From Prunus persica (lineage: Eukaryota; Streptophyta; Magnoliopsida; Rosales; Rosaceae), in NCBI RefSeq assembly GCF_000346465.2, contig NC_034013.1:1112211-1176210 (forward strand): a stretch of 64,000 nucleotides of DNA, read 5' to 3'. The notes under the pieces are model-generated. The model was not told where the DNA came from. It searched no databases and worked only from the letters and a program-made list of their open reading frames with translations. Of the stretch, positions 49,079 to 59,578 are shown piece after piece; the stretch's first letter is position 1; every line of letters starts with the position of its first letter. The position numbers and the translations under genes are program-made.

Positions 49079-51279
49079 TAGGGATGACAATTTTCCTTGT
49101 TGGTTACGGTCTTTGTAGGGATTTACCTCTAATAATGGGTTAGGTATGAAGGACGAAAATTGAATTTAGGGAAATTTCTGCGTATAGTGTTTGGGGAGGG
49201 ACGATGATGGTATTTCAATCCCCTTTCCAAACTCGAAAACCATTGTAAGGTCTGATATAAATTTTATTTCAACAATCCGAACCTTCCATTTTTTAAGTCT
49301 TTATTCAAAGACTATTCTTACAAAAAAATTAGCAAAATCGAAAACCATTAAGGCATTCAATTGTGATCAACAAAATTAACGATCCTGGTACTTCAAGAAA
49401 ACACTAAAATACAACCATCGATTGAGCTGTAAAATGATTTCAAATTCAAGTGATTTTTTGCAAGGATGATCTTTGAAGGAATACCTAAGAAATATACGAT
49501 TCAGATTATGAAAATAAAATGTGGAATCCTTTCCGAAACAAAACCCATATCATATTTTCATTCTCTCAAATCTAAAGGAACCTGGAAGATACATGTCATT
49601 GATTTAAACCCTTATATGGGCTCGAGAAGGGTATCCCTCAAATAAGCATATTTGGGCCTGAGAATGGTATCCCTCAAATAAATCAGGATTGGGGGACACA
49701 CATAAAACCACATATTTTGACACACTTTCTCAACCACTAGATGATGAGTCATCTAAGGGTTAGAAATGCATTTGATATGATTTTTTTTAAATGGAAATAA
49801 TTTTTTTATTTTTTTTATTGTTATAAACAAAATGGAAATAAAGTATTCATTTATTGATTTTGGGAAACATAACTCCACACGGTATATGAGGTTTCTCTTC
49901 CTCAATACTACTACCTATTCATTTCTCTCCCCTCCTAGCTCTCTTCTTCATTCGATCACTGACTCTGTCTTCTTCTCCTTTATCTCTCTCTATCTCTCAC
50001 CATTTCCCCTCCTACCTCATTCCCTTCCTCAAAAACTTCATTAGAAAAATATCAAAATTTAAATAACTCTTCTGAAATTTTCAAATAGGTTTCACAACTA
50101 TTAATAAACTTGATTTACCAAACTTAAGATGGGTTTCAAATGGGCTTCAAAACTATTGACAAACTTGCCTCTTTGTTATTTTGAATTGATCTTATGATTA
50201 TGACTCATAGATAATGGTACTTGAAGCTAGCTATTAGACTTTGATATTTATTTATTTTTTGGTAGTTAAAGACTATTAAATTGTGATTTCGTGTAAAAAA
50301 AACTTTGTAACTTTTTACCAACTCCTCCATCGTCAGCAAACACAACTGTCACTTACTCTGCAATCACTCCTCCATGTTTGGGGAATCTCTTTCCTTTTTT
50401 CCTTTCAAATTTTACTCAGTTATTTATCGGGGAATTTTGAAAAATTTGGAATCATTGTAGCATAGAGAGATTGGGTTAGCTTCGGTTCTATTCGGGAACA
50501 GTGAAGGTTCAGAGAGAGGGAGAAAAAATTTGAGCACCACTCTCTCACCTCCAACTCTGAAAAATCACTCTTCTCATTCGATCATTCCATTATCACAAAG
50601 TATTATCCTTGTTCCATCTTCAATTTGAATTTAAATAAATAAATCAATACATGGTGTATGAGTGATGAAAATTTGACTGAGAGAGAAAGAAGAATGGAGG
50701 AGAGAGAGTAATGTCGGAAATAGAAGAAGAAGAACAAAGTTGCATGAAAATAATTAATTTGGAAGTCAAATTGAATGTCAGTTATCAAAATTTTATTGGA
50801 TGGGATATTTAAGTGTAAATTTTAAAAATAATAATTGTTGTTATGTTTCCAAAAAGTAATAAAAGAGTATTAATTCTTTAAAAGAACACACACTAATGAC
50901 AAATGCATTTTGAGCCATTAGATGGTGAATGATCGAATGGTTGAAAATGTGTATAAATTTGTGGTTTTTGTATGTCCCCTGATCCTAGCCCATATATACA
51001 TACATATATATATACACACACACACACACAAACACAAATACAATTAGGGGAATCTCTCCAACCTTACTAGTACTATAAACGTAAATATGGTGTATACATA
51101 GTGCATCTTTCCAGTTTAAAAAGTAGCCTTTTTATTTTTATAATGGGGTGGGGCGGGGGGATGGGAAATCCCCGAATTGAATATTCTAGGTATGAAGAAA
51201 GGGATGGGGAGAAAATGCTTAATGGGGATGGGAATGGGAATGACATACCCACCCCTGATTCGCCCTATTACCATCCTTA
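49079..51279. mobile_element. hAT-type non-autonomous element, 2201 bp
   Basis: The left terminus is tagggatgacaat and the right terminus reverse-complemented is taaggatggtaat (10 of 13 match). The 8-bp flanks are cttatgtc (49071-49078) and cctatgtc (51280-51287), 7 of 8 identical, the length expected for hAT. G-rich subterminal sequence (ggggatgggaatggg) is common in this group. No transposase is encoded. About 1.3 kb of its length is the nested element 49685-50986. Confidence 0.7.
49685..50986. mobile_element. Nested element with about 90-bp terminal inverted repeats, 1.3 kb
   Basis: The left arm 49685-49774 (aggattgggggacacacat ... aaatgcatttg) is the inverted counterpart of the right arm 50900-50986 (caaatgcattt ... 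gtcccctgatcct) at roughly three-quarters identity along the full arm. Such long arms suggest a Mutator-like (MULE) MITE, but I found no convincing 9-bp duplication at the ends. The interior is AT-rich and non-coding. It sits inside the hAT element at 49079-51279. Confidence 0.7.
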
Positions 51280-52199
51280 CCTATGTCCCAACATCCACAA
51301 CCTAACACGATGTCTGCAAGTCAGAGAATGGAATTGGATGCACCCAAATGTTGATGCGGCAATAACTCTCGTTTGAGGATATTGTGGACCAACAATAACC
51401 ATACGAGAAGATTTTGAGGCTGCACCTATTATGGGGTAAGTGTCATGAGATATCTGTACCAAAATTTGGGAATATGGAAATGAAGGTTATAGTTGTTTTG
51501 AAAAGATTAAGGAAGGAGGAAGATGGAAAAAAAATTGGAGGTTAGAGTTCTTTGAAAACTAAGAGGAGTCTGCGAGCTTCTCTACTTGGTTCCTAGAGTA
51601 GTATCATTATGCTATTGGGGAATTGCATTTTATGATTGGTTTATGTACTCTGAAAACTAGTCAATAATGAAAATGGGGAGAATTTTGTTATTTGTATTTG
51701 GAGTTGAAATAAATATGCAAAGTGTGCCAAAAGTCATAAACTAAAATTGTCTCAAAAGCCAACATAATTCCATTGCCAAAATAAACATAGTCAAGTCATG
51801 ATTTCATTGTTTAACAACAAGCACCAAAAGACATGATGAACAAATACTATCATTACATAATACACATTCCAAAAAATGTCCCAAAAGGCAACAAAAAAGA
51901 CTACCAAATTTGCAATGGATTTCAAAATAGTGTGCAAAAAGGTATAAACTAAAACTTAAGCTCTACGTTCTCTTTGTCATTGCTGCTCTCACTTCATTTG
52001 CTAATACTTATTTCACTTGTGGAGTAGAAACTGTTGAAGCTTTGCTTGGCTGGGAAGCCTTTCTCTTTGTACTAGCAACCTCTCTTTTGGAACATTGTGC
52101 AGATGATGAAGCTCTTTCGACCTACATTTAACAAACCAATTGGTAATAAGTAACATTTAAAATCAGCAAACTAATAATAGAGAACTGAGAGAAAATTAA
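51280..52199. other. Non-coding sequence between the hAT element and the MULE remnant
   Basis: No recognisable gene. 51710-51960 repeats short phrases such as gtgccaaaagtcataaac and gtgcaaaaaggtataaac, which may belong to the flanking transposon remnant. Confidence 0.4.
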
Positions 52200-52870
52200 A
52201 ATTCGCAGTAGCATCACCCTATTGATTTGCAATATTTCTTGGACTTTATATACACCTTGATGGTGGGTTTTCCCTTTCAGGCAGATGCATATGGTGACTG
52301 GTTTTGCTATGACCTTATGAGCAACAATTAGTACACCTAATATGGAATTTCTTGTTTCCCAATCCATTTTTTGGCTACTCTTATTAGTTTTCTCTTCAGG
52401 TCCTTCCATTCTTATCTTTCTAAGCTTGCCAAGTTGTCTAGTGTATGTTATGGCTTCACTATCAACTGGTTTGTTTTCTCCCATAATTGCGGTCCATTAA
52501 TAGACACGATGAGGTTGTTATAGCAGCTCATGTAAATGGCCTTGCTATATAAGGTTCATTAGATAAGTGTGTCACATAAATATCAATTTTCATCACTGTT
52601 GGCACACATTTTCATCACATCATCGTCCGCTAGCATAGTGATGTAATATTATGGTCATCATATCCTAACTCTTTAACCATGCTCCCAACTTAAAACATAG
52701 ACATCATATCTTTATTACAATAGTCAATGAAGTCTACAATCCCATTTACATACATGTTGTCACACATAGTACCCTCATCGTTCATTCTAATTGTACCTAC
52801 AAAGCCACATATTGACCAATAATTACATCATAACATTCAGAGCTATCAGAAAGTGGTAAACAAGTGGTAA
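52200..52870 (-). pseudogene. MULE transposase remnant: N-terminal PB1-like part joined to the C-terminal zinc knuckle
   Basis: On the minus strand 52790-52560 reads DNMYVNGIVDFIDYCNKDMMSM, a stop, VGSMVKELGYDDHN and, shifted, IYVTHLSNEP. This matches the N-terminal domain of plant Mutator-like transposases (pattern YVGGKVxYFDxCDxDxMSxLE...ELGY). It is followed at 52490-52230 by LRKIRMEGPEEKTN and, in another frame, IRCTNCCS-GHSKTSH, a CCHC knuckle as found after the SWIM domain at the C-terminus of the same proteins. The whole catalytic middle (MULE core) is missing. Stops and shifts make it dead. Confidence 0.65.
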
Positions 52871-53052
52871 AATCCACATGCACAAACATCTTGGACCACA
52901 AACATAGGGACGAGTGTGGCTTTCCAATCACTTTATGTATTCATTGGTTAAGAGAGAAATAAAGGTTGGGAGAGTGAGGTTCTTGCACTTGATGAGTTTC
53001 TTGTACTGCATGAGTGTTTAATAGGCGAAACACACTACTGTACAATGGTAGT
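52871..53052. other. Short spacer between MULE remnant and hAT element
   Basis: No feature was recognised. The last 8 bases (53045-53052, atggtagt) are the left flank duplication of the element that follows. Confidence 0.4.
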
Positions 53053-53879
53053 TAGGGCTGTCTTTGATCCGGTGACAACAACGAAACAATCAAACCGACA
53101 ACCATTTGAGAGGCTGCGGTATGACAAAAATGGGAACCCCTACTGCACTGCCGATAATAGGTTACCGGCTATTTCGGTTACAACCGTTCTATTCGGTGAC
53201 GATCGGTTGCCGGTTAAGCACAAACAAAGGAGAAAGAAAGATAGAGATATATATATATATATATATAGACGAGTTTGTGGCCGCGGAAAAGAGAAGAAAG
53301 GAAGAAGAAAAAAAAGAAAAGAGAGAGGAGTTTGTAGCCATCTTTCATCTCTCTAGCAACGGCGCCTAGGCGAGAAAGAAAAAGCTTGGATGTTTTTTTG
53401 TTTTTTTAAAAGACCTGGCCCAGAACAACGTTGTTTTGGCCAAATCATTTTAAAACTTTCCCTTAGGCAAAACGACGTCGTTTAAAAAGAAGAGAAGCCC
53501 AGCTTCTTCTTCTTCTTCCTCGCATAAGTGCCACACAAGCTTTTCTGTATCATCTCTCTGTCTCCTCCTCGGTCTCTCATCTCCCTATCTCTCTCGCTAT
53601 CCTCTGTCGTCTCATCTCTTTGTATCTCTTGCTCTCCTCCTCCGTCTCTCATCTCTCTGTCTCTTTGTCTCTCTCTCTCATCATCTCTCTGTCTCTATCT
53701 CGGTCAGTTGCTGTTGCCGACGATTTGGTATCCTACAACCACATCCGCAATCACAGCATTTCAGCTCGGTCGTCCAACCTCAATTGGTGGTTGACCGAAA
53801 AAGTTAACAGTTTGCCAATCGAAAATATTGGTCAGAAACTGGCAGTTTCTGGTATTTGCAATCCAACCGCACAGCTCTA
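53053..53879. mobile_element. hAT-type MITE, 827 bp
   Basis: The left end is tagggctgtc and the right end reverse-complemented is tagagctgtg. The subterminal sequence on both sides is rich in ccggt/accgg-like words (ggttaccggctatttcggtt; ccgaaaaagttaacag). The 8-bp flanks atggtagt (53045-53052) and atggtaat (53880-53887) match at 7 of 8. The CT-rich centre gives open frames on several strands that have no protein character. No transposase. Confidence 0.7.
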
Positions 53880-54406
53880 ATGGTAATGCATAGAGTTTGT
53901 ATGAGTGTGCTTCAATACAAAGATAGTAACTAATTTGAGGTATGATGTAGTGAAGAAGTATGTTGATGCGAATCATAAAGTAGGCTCGGTAACAACGAGT
54001 AAAGTGGAGGTCTAAGTTAGAGAAGCCAAGGGCCCAATATGACATTTATGTGTTTGAGTGAAGATGATCCTAGTGTTATGGAGGAGGTCAACGATGATTG
54101 ACAATCGGACAAGGGCCCAGAAGGATGAGATGATGTCAGCACTTTGCAATTGGAGAATTCCAAGTTTGGTGATTGCATTAGACAATACGAACAAAAATTG
54201 TACATCTCAACTTTTGTATTTATGGCCATTATTTTCTTTGTTTGGGAAAATTTTGAAATCGGCCACAAATTTTTTAAACATTTTGAGTTTTTAAATACGA
54301 AAATTAAACACTTTTTCTTTCTTGTAAACACAATCATATGAACGTCATAAAGCACACATATCCATATAGTTGATAATGTGCATTGTGCGCATGTCTTAAA
54401 TCTTAT
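53880..54406. other. Spacer between two hAT elements
   Basis: AT-rich, non-coding. The overlapping frames around 54012-54355 on both strands show no motif. It ends with the left flank duplication (aatcttat, 54399-54406) of the next element. Confidence 0.4.
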
Positions 54407-57400
54407 TAGGGGGTGGGCATCGATATGGCAAAACTCGAAAACCGAATCGGGAAATCGTTAAAAACTGAATTGACTAAAAAGTTAACAAATTGCAACCAAA
54501 CTGAACCAGACCAATGTCAATCGATCTTGGTCCCAATTTCACAACTCATAGCACTAAAGCAAACAAGACCGGTTACTATATTTAATATATATTTTTATTT
54601 TATTACATATATATATATTATATAATAAATATTAATATATTATTTCGGCCACAATAGAACTGGCCGCATGTAACGTTTCCCCCCAAGCTCGGCGGCTAAG
54701 CCTAAGTCGACTTAGGTTTTTTTTTATTTTTTTATTTTCATTTCTCTCTGCCTCTTCTGTTCATCTTTCTCTTTGATATGAAACGCAACACAGTGAACAC
54801 ACAAACAAAGACAGGACAACAATGCTGATGACACAGCTCCTCATTCCATTGTTGCTCCTTTGCCATCGACGATGACACAGTTGAGGTAAGAACTTCTTTA
54901 TCTCATTCTTCTCCATTTTTTGAACTGGAATATTTCTCTAATCCCAATTTCTACTATCTGCCGTTGAATTGCGATTTCTCCTTCGGAACTCCTCCGTCCG
55001 ACTTCACTAGTTTCTCTCTGGTAAGCATCGCCTTCGTCTTCGTTGGTCTGGATGAGATAATATTCTTAGATTTTTAGTTTGTTTTAATTATTTTAGATTA
55101 TGGGTTTCAATTAGGGTTTACAATCAAGGGTTTGAATTGAATGACATATTTCAATTTGGGCTTTCAGTTATGGGTTTTGGGTTAAGGTAACAATTTAGGG
55201 ATTTGTTCTTTACGGTTTCAATTCGGGCATGTTGATTCTAATATATGTTCCATTTGTGACAAGGGCTTCAAATTGTTGTTGACGTTGCTTGGAATTAGGC
55301 TTGCAGTTGTTCGTGTTGTTGTTCCCAAATGTATTTTATCTTTTTTGCAATTGATTAGCATGTTTGTGTTGCTGATGTTGATATCTTTATCTGATGATGG
55401 TTTGATGGATTGATATCATAATGTGATGATTTGAATTGAGAATTCATGAATTCATGATGATTTGGATTGAGTTTATAATCAAATTTGTTTTATCATGATG
55501 AAATAAGATGGCAAGAAATGATGATGATGATGATGATGAATTGATAAATTGAGAATTGATTATTTGAATGGATGAGAATTGAAAAATGAATTGATGATGA
55601 ATTGATGAGAACCTTGATGATTTGAATTTGTTTGATAATGAAATTTGTTTTAACAGATTTCTTTATATAATGATGTTGATTAATTGATGATGATTTGAAT
55701 TTGTTTGATACTAAATTTTGTTTTTGTTTTTGTTGAATTGTAATTGAAATTTGTTTGTGTTAGTTTGGTTTTTGTTCTTAAGAAATTTATTTTTTTTAAA
55801 AGTAGGTTGTGTAAATTAGTATATTTTTGTGTTCTACATCTAATTTTTGGTTTTTTGGATTGTTAAATTAGGTTATGATTTTTGTTAATTGCTTTTTAGG
55901 TTTTACAAATCTTGCATAATTATTAATCAGGGTATGTTGCTGCTATGTTGGTTTTGTTTTGATATTAGGTTCTTATTAAAGGAGGGTTGAACCAGTTTGA
56001 ACAATTGCCTAGTAATAGTAATGAAGTATGCTCTTCTTCTGCATTCGCATCATCACCATCACCTAGTTTACCAGTAACCCAATCTCAAGCCCAAACACCT
56101 ATTAAACTAAGTGGTCTTTCACCATTACCTCGTTCTGAGACTAGAAAGTCATCAAGAGAAAAATCGAAGGTATCGGATCACTTTGAAAAATATGATGATG
56201 TGGTTGAGAGTGTGAAGAAGGATGAGAGCAAATATTTGAAATGTAAAAAGAGAGCTAGGTACAAGTATTGCTTTATTACTTATGCCGCGGACCCCAATTT
56301 AAATAAGACGTCAAGTTTGAGGAAACATATTGAGTCTCTATGTAAGAAATACTCTGGGAGGGTTGGCAATGATAAAAGACAAAAGACCTTGTCTTTTGAC
56401 CAAGCACTTGATGGTCTTTCAACAATCGGGTATATTAAAGAAGATTGGTTAAGGTCTTGTGTAGAAGTGGTAGTGATGGATGAGTTGCCTTTTAACGTGG
56501 TTGAAGGTAAATGGTTTAGGAGATTTTGTGAATCATTGAACCCTCATTTCCAAGTGTCATCTCGTAGAACACTTGTAAGGAATTTTATGGTTATGTATGA
56601 TGAGATGAAACAAAAGTTGAAAGGAGAATTAGCATAACATAGAGTGTGCCTCACAACGTACACTTGGACAAGTGTTCAAAACATAATTTACATGGTGATC
56701 ACGGAACACTTTATAGATAGTGAATAGAATTTGCACAAAAGAGTTTTGAACTTTTGTGTTATTGCTAACCACAAGGGGAACTCAATTTGTAAACTCCTTA
56801 AGACTTGTTTGCTTCATTGGGATTCGAAGAAGATACCTGCAATCACAGCCGATAATGCTTCTTCAAACACGAAGGTAATAGATTACTTGAAGTCGAAGTG
56901 GGTCATTGGAAGAATAGTAGTCTTGTATTGGAAGGAAAGTTCATGCGTGTGAGGTGTTGTGCTCATATTGTCAATTTGATTGTTCGAGATGGCTTGAAAA
57001 AACTAGGAAAAAACATATTGTCAAGGAGGAATGCGGTTAGGTATGTAAGATCCTCTCCACAAAGATTAGAAGAATTTAAAACTTGTGTTTTGAAGGAGCA
57101 AATTGAATGCAAAGGATTTGTGGTGTTAGATGTTCCAACTAGGTAGAATTCAACATATATGATGTTGGATGCTGCTTTGAGGTTTGAAAAAGCCTTTGTG
57201 AGAATGTGAGAAGATGATGATGCCCCATTTGCATCTTGTTTTGGAGAAGATGAACCGGTTAGGGAAGATAAAGGGGTGGTTGCATCTAGGCCTAAAAAGA
57301 AGATAGGGCCACCAACTAAGGAAGATTGGAGCAATGCTCTTACTTTTTTCAATTTTTTTGAGTGTTTCTTTGCATCCCGCACCACCTTTCATAATTTGAT

Positions 57401-58409
57401 TGCAATGGGGGATAAAATTGGTGATTTATTTTTTGGAGAGCAATTACCAAGTCAAACTCACACCTCCATGGTTTTGAATGATATGGCATGTAGCATGAAG
57501 ATGAAATTTGAGAAATATTGGGGTGACCTTGATAAAGTGAACCAACTTTTGATGGTAGCATTTGTTCTTGATCCTCGGTACAAGTTAGGGAACTTGGGGT
57601 TTGTATTAAAGAGGAGGTTTGAAAACTCGCAAGATGCTACTAAGAAGAAGAATGAAGTGAAAAAGATTTTAATGAAGCTTTATGAGGAGTATGTTATCCC
57701 ATCACCTTCTACTACTCAAAGTAGTAGTCCAAATAGTGATATTAGTTCTACTATTAGTACCACTATGACAAGTTCTAACTAAAAAAGAGGAGAGTAGCAC
57801 CTTTGAAAAATGGAGGAAAGTTGGATAAAAGAATCTCAAGCAAGTAACACTGTGATACTAGAGCATGAAATTGATAGGTACTGAACCGACCCAATTGAAA
57901 AAGTGATTCCCAACTTTGATATTTTGAAGTGGTGGAAATTGGTAGATTATATGTTTAGATTGGATGGCACATGGCAGCATGCGTGTTTTGCGTTTGGAAG
58001 TTAAAATGCATATGCATGTATCATGTATATGTTGTTTGCTCTGTTGGATTGTATTGAATGTGAAAGATAGGCTTTAATTAAAGTTTAGGCCTGATTGAAA
58101 TGTAATTAGATTGAATTACATTGCATGGCATGTTGAAATTATTAAAGTTTAGGGCAAATTGTTATACAAATGTGAAACAGGGCCTTATATGCTACTAAAG
58201 TCCAATGAAAACAAAGAGAACTTAAAAAGAAAAAAGGAAAAAAAAAAAAAAGGGAACCGGTCTAAACCGGAAAACCGCACCAGGAATATGTAGTTCGGCT
58301 TGGTGCGGGTTTCCTTCTATTTTTCTCAAAAATTGGATTGGACCGAATCGATTTTATAGTACCAATTTCGGTGTAAGGTCCAAACCAGACCAGACCGAGC
58401 CCACCCATA
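54407..58409 (+). mobile_element. hAT element, 4003 bp, carrying a dead transposase gene
   Basis: The left end is tagggggtgggcatcg and the right end reverse-complemented is tatgggtgggctcggt. The 8-bp flanks aatcttat (54399-54406) and attcttat (58410-58417) differ at one base. Subterminal regions are rich in accgg/ccggt words on both sides (for example 54420-54570 and 58255-58400), the likely transposase-binding arrays. The interior has a promoter-like CT-rich leader (54735-54780), an AT-rich leader region and the transposase pseudogene. The length suits a formerly autonomous Ac/Tag-type hAT. Confidence 0.85.
55987..57960 (+). pseudogene. hAT transposase (zf-BED, hAT-C dimerisation) pseudogene
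   Basis: Domains in order: Ser-rich N-terminus; a degenerate BED zinc finger (about 56165-56345, VSDHFEKYD ... KYC ... SSLRKHIESLC); RNase H-like core blocks (TYTWTSVQNIIYMVITEHFID near 56658-56720; ITADNASSNT near 56840; RCCAHIVNLIVRDGLKK 56949-57000); and the C-terminal hAT dimerisation end (DPIEKVIPNFDILKWW near 57880-57935). Disablements: stops at 56635-56637, 56725-56727, 57144-57146 and 57206-57208, a frameshift near 56897, and shifts after 57780. The family usually has 650-700 residues and the remnant spans about that length, so decay was by point mutation, not by large deletion. Confidence 0.9.
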
Positions 58410-58770
58410 ATTCTTATCCATTTTAAGTTGAACTTTTTCTATGCTTTTTAATTTCTAATTCATAAGAAAATTTGGGCGGTTACCACAAAAGATAATATAG
58501 AATAACTACATTGAGAATGGATGGTTATTAGTCAAGTTTGTGCGAGATAATGACTCATGGTAATGGGCCATATTAAAACTGATGTCATATATATTTCTTC
58601 TTTTTTTTAAAGTAAAAGTTTTAAGGAACGATACATTTTACCCAGGTCAACTCCCCCAAAAAAATTTCACAATTTCCCTAAAAAAATTTCATCAAGTATA
58701 AACCTCGTGCACTATCTCTCGTATGTATCGAAACATATAATATCGCTCTTGCATAAAATATATATATATA
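58410..58770. other. Spacer between hAT element and Tat-like LTR
   Basis: The first 8 bases are the right flank duplication of the hAT element. The rest is AT-rich without recognised features and ends in a short (TA)n just before the putative LTR end. Confidence 0.4.
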
Positions 58771-59427
58771 TGTTTGTGCAAATAATCTCACGGGAGAATA
58801 TTCGCCAAAGATTCCTTCGTCTTCTCTGCTTCTCTCTTTCTCCCTGCAAAACAGATCGGAGTAAAAGGACCACACCCGGGGGGTGTTGGCCAAAGGCCCT
58901 CCGATGCCTAAGTTAGGTAGGGTATTTCAAGGAAAACCGGGTGGCCGGAGCCGTGTGTGGTGGCCGGAGCCTTGTGTGAGAGAGAGAAAGAGAGGAAGTG
59001 GCTAGGGTTCTTGAGAAATAATTTCTGCAGAGTTTTAGTAGGAATTTAGACGTCCCCCCACCATTGTGTGTGGCTATGCTTTTATAGTAGTCTCGGAGGC
59101 TAGGGTTTCAGAGGAATAATTCTGTAGATGGAAGGGAATTATTCCTCCCCTTTTTGGAATTGATTTGATTAATTAGGGATTTGATTAATTAGGGTAAATC
59201 AAATCCCTAATTGTGGTAGGTATCAAATCAAATCCCGACTTAAATAGGTAACTCCTCCTTTAATTGGAAATTGGGGTAGGAATAGAATTAATTCTCGACC
59301 CGATTAGGTAATATTCTATTTAATTGGGTAATCCCCAATTAAATTGAATAATTCCCAATTAGGTCAAATAATCCCCAAATGGAAGGAATTATTTGACCTA
59401 GGGTTTTGATTTAATTAGGTTCCCACA
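58771..59427 (-). mobile_element. 3' LTR of a Tat/Retand-like Ty3/gypsy element
   Basis: On the minus strand the LTR starts TGTGGGAACC at 59427 right after a polypurine tract. It contains the sequence cttaggcatcggagggc (58892-58910, minus strand), a common motif near the 3' part of plant gypsy LTRs. The outer end is placed at 58771 (…GCACAAACA); an alternative CA end is at 58884 (…GGCCAACA). A TATA-like box and AT-rich U3 occupy 59150-59400. The other LTR is outside the window, so neither boundary nor duplication can be verified. Confidence 0.65.
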
Positions 59428-59443
59428 AATGCCCCCCAGCTTC
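59428..59443 (-). other. Polypurine tract of the Tat-like element
   Basis: The minus strand reads agaagctggggggcatt directly before the TG of the LTR. Its position between internal region and LTR is where plus-strand synthesis is primed. Confidence 0.7.
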
Positions 59444-59486
59444 TGCGTGGCGTGTGGCGGCATGTAGGAGATGTAAATTATCCGTT

Positions 59487-59578
59487 GGGCTGTCCAGCTG
59501 TAACTGGGCTTCCTTATTTGAATTGGGCTCATGCGTGGAGGAGGCTTTTTACTCGGGCTGTCCAGCTGTAACTGGGCT
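59487..59578 (+). repeat. 24-bp exact direct repeat, 68-bp offset
   Basis: The stretches 59487-59510 and 59555-59578 are identical (gggctgtccagctgtaac and the next six bases). They lie at the beginning of the antisense ORF of the Tat-like element, one before and one after its first plausible start codon (59531). Confidence 0.85.

Noticed and set aside
53045..53880. ORFs of 86-103 codons rich in Ser/Leu or Lys/Arg
   Set aside because: They come from CT/GA-rich sequence inside the hAT MITE; no domain or codon signal.
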